From Saccharopolyspora erythraea (lineage in GTDB: Bacteria; Actinomycetota; Actinomycetes; Mycobacteriales; Pseudonocardiaceae), in contig NZ_CP054839.1 of NCBI RefSeq assembly GCF_018141105.1, positions 6,079,411 to 6,143,410 on the forward strand: a stretch of 64,000 nt of DNA. The letters run 5' to 3'. The notes under the pieces are model-generated. The model did no database searches. It saw nothing but the letters and a program-made list of their open reading frames with translations, and was not told where the DNA came from. The position numbers and the translations under genes were made by a program. Below are positions 60,594-64,000 of this stretch, piece after piece (the stretch's first letter is position 1; each line of letters starts with the position of its first letter).

Positions 60594-61712
60594 GTGAGCA
60601 CCCGCGCAGCTCAGGCACTGTCCCGCCCGTTCACGCTGGGTTCGGCCACGCTGGCGAACCGGATCGTCATGGCCCCGATGACCCGCCAGCACTCCCCCGG
60701 CGGCGTTCCCGGCGAGGACGTGGCCGCCTACTACGCCCGTCGCGCCGCGGCGGGGACCGGCCTGATCATCACCGAGGGCACCCTCGTCGACCACCGGTCC
60801 GCCGGTTTCAGCGGCGAGGTCCCCCGCTTCCACGGCGAGGAGCAACTCGCCGGGTGGAGCCGGGTCGTGGAAGCCGTGCACGCGCACGGCGGCAAGATCA
60901 TGCCCCAGATCTGGCACGTGGGGATCCAGCGGCCGGCGGGGGCACCGCCGTACCCCGAAGCCCCGACCATGGGGCCCTCCGGGCTCGCGTTGGACGGCAC
61001 CCCCGCAGGCGAGGCGATGACGCTGTCCGACATCGACGACGTCATCCGCGCTTTCGCCGACGCCGCGCAGGAGGCCGAGCGGATCGGCTTCGACGGCGTG
61101 GAACTGCACGGCGCGCACGGCTACCTCATCGACCAGTTCCTGTGGGAGCGCACCAACCGGCGCACCGACTCCTACGGCGGCGACCTGGTCTCCCGGACGA
61201 AGTTCGCCGCCGACATCGTGGCCGCCATCCGCGAGCGGGTCGCGCCCGACTTCCCCGTCGTGCTGCGGTTCTCCCAGTGGAAGGCCAACCACTACGACGC
61301 ACGGCTCGCCGACGACCCCGGTGAGCTGGAGACCGTGCTCACCCCGCTGGCCGACGCCGGAGTCGACGCCTTCCACGCCTCCGGCCGCCGCTACTGGCAG
61401 CCGGAGTTCCCCGACTCCGGATCGGACCTCAACATCGCCGGATGGACGAAGAAGGTCACCGGCAAGCCGGTCATCACCGTCGGCTCGGTCGGCCTCGACA
61501 GCGTCTTCGAGCCCTCCTCCCTCACCGGCGCCGCCGGCGCGAAGGTCGACAGCATCGAACTGCTCCTCGACCGCCTGGAACAAGACGAGTTCGACCTGGT
61601 CGCCGTCGGACGCGCACTGCTCGCCGACCCGCAATGGGCCGACAAGGTCCTCAACGACCGACTGACCGACCTCGTCGCGTTCAACAAGGACGCGGTGCAG
61701 TCCCTGCACTGA
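60594..61712 (+). CDS. Old Yellow Enzyme family NADH:flavin oxidoreductase
   Basis: A 372-residue FMN-dependent ene-reductase. It has ANRIVMAPMTR at the start of the barrel, PQIWHVG with the active-site region, GVELHGAHGYLIDQFLW with the substrate-binding His pair in the usual HGAHGYL context, and LVAVGRALLADP near the end. GTG start with AGGAGA about 8 bases upstream. It reduces activated C=C bonds and electrophiles. A strong hairpin follows the stop. Confidence 0.9.
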   Translation: MSTRAAQALSRPFTLGSATLANRIVMAPMTRQHSPGGVPGEDVAAYYARRAAAGTGLIITEGTLVDHRSAGFSGEVPRFHGEEQLAGWSRVVEAVHAHGGKIMPQIWHVGIQRPAGAPPYPEAPTMGPSGLALDGTPAGEAMTLSDIDDVIRAFADAAQEAERIGFDGVELHGAHGYLIDQFLWERTNRRTDSYGGDLVSRTKFAADIVAAIRERVAPDFPVVLRFSQWKANHYDARLADDPGELETVLTPLADAGVDAFHASGRRYWQPEFPDSGSDLNIAGWTKKVTGKPVITVGSVGLDSVFEPSSLTGAAGAKVDSIELLLDRLEQDEFDLVAVGRALLADPQWADKVLNDRLTDLVAFNKDAVQSLH

Positions 61713-61722
61713 CCGGCAGGAA

Positions 61723-61758
61723 CCCGTGGCCCGGCAACGAAAGATGCCGGGCCACGGG
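61723..61758 (+). terminator. Strong terminator after the OYE gene
   Basis: CCCGTGGCCCGGCA and TGCCGGGCCACGGG form a perfect 14-bp stem with an 8-base loop, 11 bases after the stop. No T-tract follows. Confidence 0.85.
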
Positions 61759-61775
61759 CGTGACCGGCCGCCGCG

Positions 61776-61885
61776 CTAGGCGAGCAGCCAGGTGGAGGCC
61801 AGGCCGAGGACGTCGGTGCGGGAGCGGGTGCCGTGATCGGCCAGGAGCTACTTGCCGATCGCGACCGAAAAGGCGATCACGCTGC
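61776..61885 (-). pseudogene. Short C-terminal remnant of an unidentified protein
   Basis: On the minus strand about 30 codons read IGK, a TAG stop, then LLADHGTRSRTDVLGLASTW and a terminal LLA before another TAG. Coding bias and the in-frame stop suggest a decayed gene end. I cannot name the family. The rest of the stretch to 62114 shows nothing supportable. Confidence 0.3.
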
Positions 61886-62114
61886 GGGCTTCGACAGCGT
61901 CCCGCGGATGTCGTGCACCGCGGCGCTGGCACGGTTGCTCCTGCTGCGCGACCTCTCAACCTGTACGCCCCGTGGCCGCTCCCCGACGCGACGACCGGAT
62001 ACCGCCGTCTGGGTGAAGTGCTCGCTCTGGGACAACAACCCTTTCGATCTGGACGTGTGTGCGGAAGAGACCCGGAACGGGCCAGGCACCAATCGGACGC
62101 GAGGGGAAACGCCG

Positions 62115-62477
62115 ATGAGATTCACTCGACGGGCAGGACGAGCCGGAGTCGCCGTCGCTGCCGCGGTGACGCTGGCGACCACCGGCGCCCTGACCGCGCC
62201 GCAGGCCTCGGCCGCTGAAGCCTGCCGACCCCATGGCCTGTGTCTGTACTACAACACCGGATTCAACGACATGAGGTTCGTGACCGAGCGAACCGGAGTC
62301 GGCTGTTGGACCCTCCTCGTCTACGGGCTCCGCGAACACGTCAACTCCTACCGCAACAACCTGCCCGTTTACGTGGATTTCTTCGACGCCAACGGAAATC
62401 TCGCTTGGAGAATCCGTCCCGGCGGCAGCAGCTCAGACAGCAGGCCGTTCGCGGGCGAGTACGCGGTCTGCACCTAG
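62115..62477 (+). CDS. Secreted peptidase-inhibitor I36-like small protein
   Basis: A 120-residue exported protein. The signal peptide spans about 1-35 (MRFTRRAGRAGVAVAAAV ... PQASA, cleavage near ASA-AE). The mature part has CRPHGLCLYYNTGFND, a Cys-containing middle, VNSYRNNLPVYVDFFDANG and a C-terminal Cys, the pattern of the I36/SMI-like beta-sandwich proteins common in Streptomyces. GAGGGGAAA precedes the ATG. It may inhibit proteases or bind the cell surface. Confidence 0.7.
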   Translation: MRFTRRAGRAGVAVAAAVTLATTGALTAPQASAAEACRPHGLCLYYNTGFNDMRFVTERTGVGCWTLLVYGLREHVNSYRNNLPVYVDFFDANGNLAWRIRPGGSSSDSRPFAGEYAVCT

Positions 62478-62547
62478 CGCGCTGCCTCGGCGGCCCTCCC
62501 TCGGAAACCACTCCGAGTGAGGATGCAAGAAGCGAGGCTGCGGGCGG

Positions 62548-63297
62548 TCAGACCTGGTTGAGGCCGCCGTCGACGAAGAGTTCGGTACCGGTGACGAAAC
62601 TGCTTTGGTCGCCGGCGAGGAAGAGCGCCGCGTCGGCTGCCTCATCTGGGCGGCCCATGCGGCCCAGGGGAACCTGGCTCGCGAACAAGCCCCACAGCTT
62701 GGCCGCCTCATCCGGATTGGGGGCCAGACCAGCGCTGCCAGGTGTTGCGATGGGCCCGGGGACCAGCGTGTTGACACGGATCTTGCGATGCCTGAGCTCA
62801 TTGGCCCAGGTTCGGGAAAAAGAACGGATGGCTGCCTTGGACGCGGCATAGACGCCGAACGCTTCGCCACCGGAACCCGCCGCGGTGGAGCCGGTGAGGA
62901 TCACCGAGGCTCCGTCATTCAGCAGGGGAAGCGCCTTTTGGACGGTGAAGAGCATGCCCCTCGCGTTGGTGCCGAAGATGGTGTCGAAGTGCTCTTCGGT
63001 GACCTGCTCCAGGGTGGAGAACTCGCCACCGCCGGCGTTGGCGAAGAGCACATCCACCCGCCGCCCCTGGTCGGCGACGGCAGCGTAAAGCCGGTCGATA
63101 TCGGCGAGATCGGACACATCGCCCCGGACTCCCGTGGCGTTCGAACCGATCTCGGACAGTGCAGCATCAAGCGCCTCCTGCCGTCGCCCGGTAATGAACA
63201 CATGCGCGCCCTCGGCTGCGAATCGCTTAGCGCTGGCCAATCCGATTCCACTGTTGCCGCCGGTGACGATGGCGGTCTTTCCGTCAAGTTGCCCCAT
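62548..63297 (-). CDS. Classical SDR oxidoreductase
   Basis: A 249-residue short-chain dehydrogenase. It has TGGNSGIG (12-19), ITGRR at the end of beta2 (favours NADP), NAGG, a Ser in LTGSTAAG and the catalytic YAASK. It ends in the typical ELFVDGGLNQV. The ATG at 63297 lies 6 bases after the Rrf2 stop, so the two genes form an operon. The substrate is unknown. Confidence 0.9.
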   Translation of the reverse strand: MGQLDGKTAIVTGGNSGIGLASAKRFAAEGAHVFITGRRQEALDAALSEIGSNATGVRGDVSDLADIDRLYAAVADQGRRVDVLFANAGGGEFSTLEQVTEEHFDTIFGTNARGMLFTVQKALPLLNDGASVILTGSTAAGSGGEAFGVYAASKAAIRSFSRTWANELRHRKIRVNTLVPGPIATPGSAGLAPNPDEAAKLWGLFASQVPLGRMGRPDEAADAALFLAGDQSSFVTGTELFVDGGLNQV

Positions 63298-63303
63298 GGC
63301 GGA

Positions 63304-63756
63304 TCAATGCTCCAGTTCTGTGAGATCTGAGCTGGCCAAGACATCGCTGAACACATCGGCCAGCGTTATGTGCTCCAACTCGGCGCGAACGGCCTCCTCG
63401 ACTCGCGCGTACGCGAGACGCATCACGGGCCGGATACCGGAACCGATCGGACAGTCGAGATTGGGCTCAGAGCGGTGCACGGCGAACAGCGGCGCCGGCT
63501 CGATCGCCTCGTACACGTCCCGCAGGGTCATGTCTTCCAGCGGTCTGGCAAGTACCCATCCCGCCTCAGCGCCCCGACGAGAGTGCACCAGCCCGGCATC
63601 GCGCATCCGGCCGAGCAGCCGCCGGATCACGACGGGGTTGGTATTGACGCTCCCCGCGATCCTCTCGGACGTCGCGACTCCACCCTCACGTCGATGGTGC
63701 AGTTCGATCCACGTCAGAGCGTGCGCCGCCACGGTGAGCTGACTGTTGCCCGCCAC
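63304..63756 (-). CDS. Rrf2-family repressor (YwnA-like)
   Basis: A 150-residue Rrf2 protein. The winged helix spans 1-70 (ALTWIELHHRREG, SERIAGSVNTNPVVIRRLL). Only one Cys lies in the region that holds Fe-S ligands in IscR, so it is probably cluster-free like YwnA/HypR. GTG start with GGAGGGG 7 bases upstream. Its promoter -10 box is buried in a perfect 17-base palindrome, so it represses itself and the SDR gene behind it. Confidence 0.88.
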   Translation of the reverse strand: MAGNSQLTVAAHALTWIELHHRREGGVATSERIAGSVNTNPVVIRRLLGRMRDAGLVHSRRGAEAGWVLARPLEDMTLRDVYEAIEPAPLFAVHRSEPNLDCPIGSGIRPVMRLAYARVEEAVRAELEHITLADVFSDVLASSDLTELEH

Positions 63757-63774
63757 CAGACCACCCCCTCCAAA

Positions 63775-63806
63775 GTAACCATAATGGTTACATCGAATGT
63801 CGTCAA
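63775..63806 (-). promoter_or_regulatory. Promoter and palindromic operator of the Rrf2-SDR operon
   Basis: On the minus strand TTGACG (63806-63801) and TATGGT (63783-63778) are 17 bases apart, a near-ideal -35/-10 pair. GTAACCATAATGGTTAC (63775-63791), a perfect 8-bp palindrome around one base, covers the -10. Confidence 0.75.
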
Positions 63807-64000
63807 AGGCTCAACCGGCGTCAACCTCGACCCCGGCACCGTGCGCTTGCTCGCCGAGGAGGTGGGCAACATCCGCTACATCAAGGACTCCAGCGCGAAC
63901 TGGGAGCAAGCGCTGCGGCTGATCCACCACCACAGCGACGTGATCGGGACGTTCATCGGGTGGGACGCCTACATCTACAGCGCGCTCGCCGAAGGCGCCG
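63784..64000 (+). pseudogene. 5'-truncated DapA/NanA-family aldolase fragment, cut by window edge
   Basis: From about 63811 the frame reads TGVNLDPGTVRLLAEEVGN, IRYIKDSS and later IGTFIGWDAYIYSALAEGA. This matches the second half of dihydrodipicolinate-synthase-type aldolases, with the Schiff-base Lys in IKDSS. About 130 residues that should precede it are missing. The open frame starts at an ATG (63784) inside the Rrf2 operator and promoter, which is not a credible gene start. It continues beyond the right edge. Confidence 0.7.

Overview
The window is high-GC actinomycete DNA. Coding regions show strong third-position G/C bias, GTG and TTG starts are frequent, and many genes overlap by 4 bases (ATGA or GTGA). 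The regulator mix (SARP, AfsR/LuxR ATPases, CGNR, PucR, FCD-type GntR, Rrf2), an F420-type luciferase-like oxidoreductase and MHS-type MFS permeases fit a soil filamentous actinobacterium, possibly Pseudonocardiaceae. This is inference from gene content only; no rRNA or intact marker gene is present.

Layout. 0.2-8.4 kb: a TetR/methyltransferase divergent pair; debris made of an IS3 transposase scrap, a 5'-truncated GntR gene and a tRNA-Pro 3'-end fragment; an LLM-class oxidoreductase; then a LuxR regulator, an alpha/beta-hydrolase and a large ATPase-LuxR regulator. 8.6-16.6 kb: one minus-strand eight-gene operon encoding a membrane protein, a lipoprotein, a Ser/Thr kinase, a J-like membrane protein, a GrpE-like factor with PEPAGV repeats, a divergent 843-aa Hsp70, a TPR/transmembrane/OmpA-like protein and a second lipoprotein. 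This looks like an envelope-associated chaperone-kinase system. 17.0-19.1 kb: a SARP regulator fused through a transmembrane helix to an exported barrel-like domain. 19.1-21.1 kb is a graveyard: WD40 C-terminus, haem peroxidase pieces, and an M4 protease collapsed onto its emfourin inhibitor. 21.8-26.2 kb: a CGNR regulator/MBL-fold pair with a shared operator, an NmrA-like protein and an O-methyltransferase.

26.7-37.6 kb is a complete sugar-oxidation module: TauE/SafE exporter, aldehyde dehydrogenase and MFS importer on the minus strand; GH31 glycosidase, IlvD/Edd dehydratase, SDR, KDPG-type aldolase and SMP-30 lactonase on the plus strand; and a GntR regulator. Three TGGTnnnACC-type sites tie it together. 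The enzyme classes match a non-phosphorylative or sulfo-Entner-Doudoroff route: glycoside, sugar, lactone, acid, 2-keto-3-deoxy acid, pyruvate plus aldehyde, then an oxidised acid that is exported.

38-43.6 kb: two small unknown proteins, then an aspartate module (GntR, Asp/Glu racemase, DctA-like symporter, AspA) with shared TCCAATATAC operators. 43.6-52.8 kb: a catabolic island for nitrogenous compounds (aldehyde dehydrogenase, ThDP decarboxylase, MHS permease, PucR regulator, M20 amidohydrolase, RidA, second MHS permease). 52.9-54.6 kb: ArsR/MFS pair with a palindromic operator. 55-58.3 kb: a TM0106-type RecB-like nuclease/helicase. 58.5-64 kb: IS3 scrap, quinone oxidoreductase, Rrf2/Old Yellow Enzyme pair, an exported I36-like protein, and an SDR/Rrf2 operon whose promoter overlaps a perfect palindrome next to a truncated DapA-family fragment that runs off the right edge.
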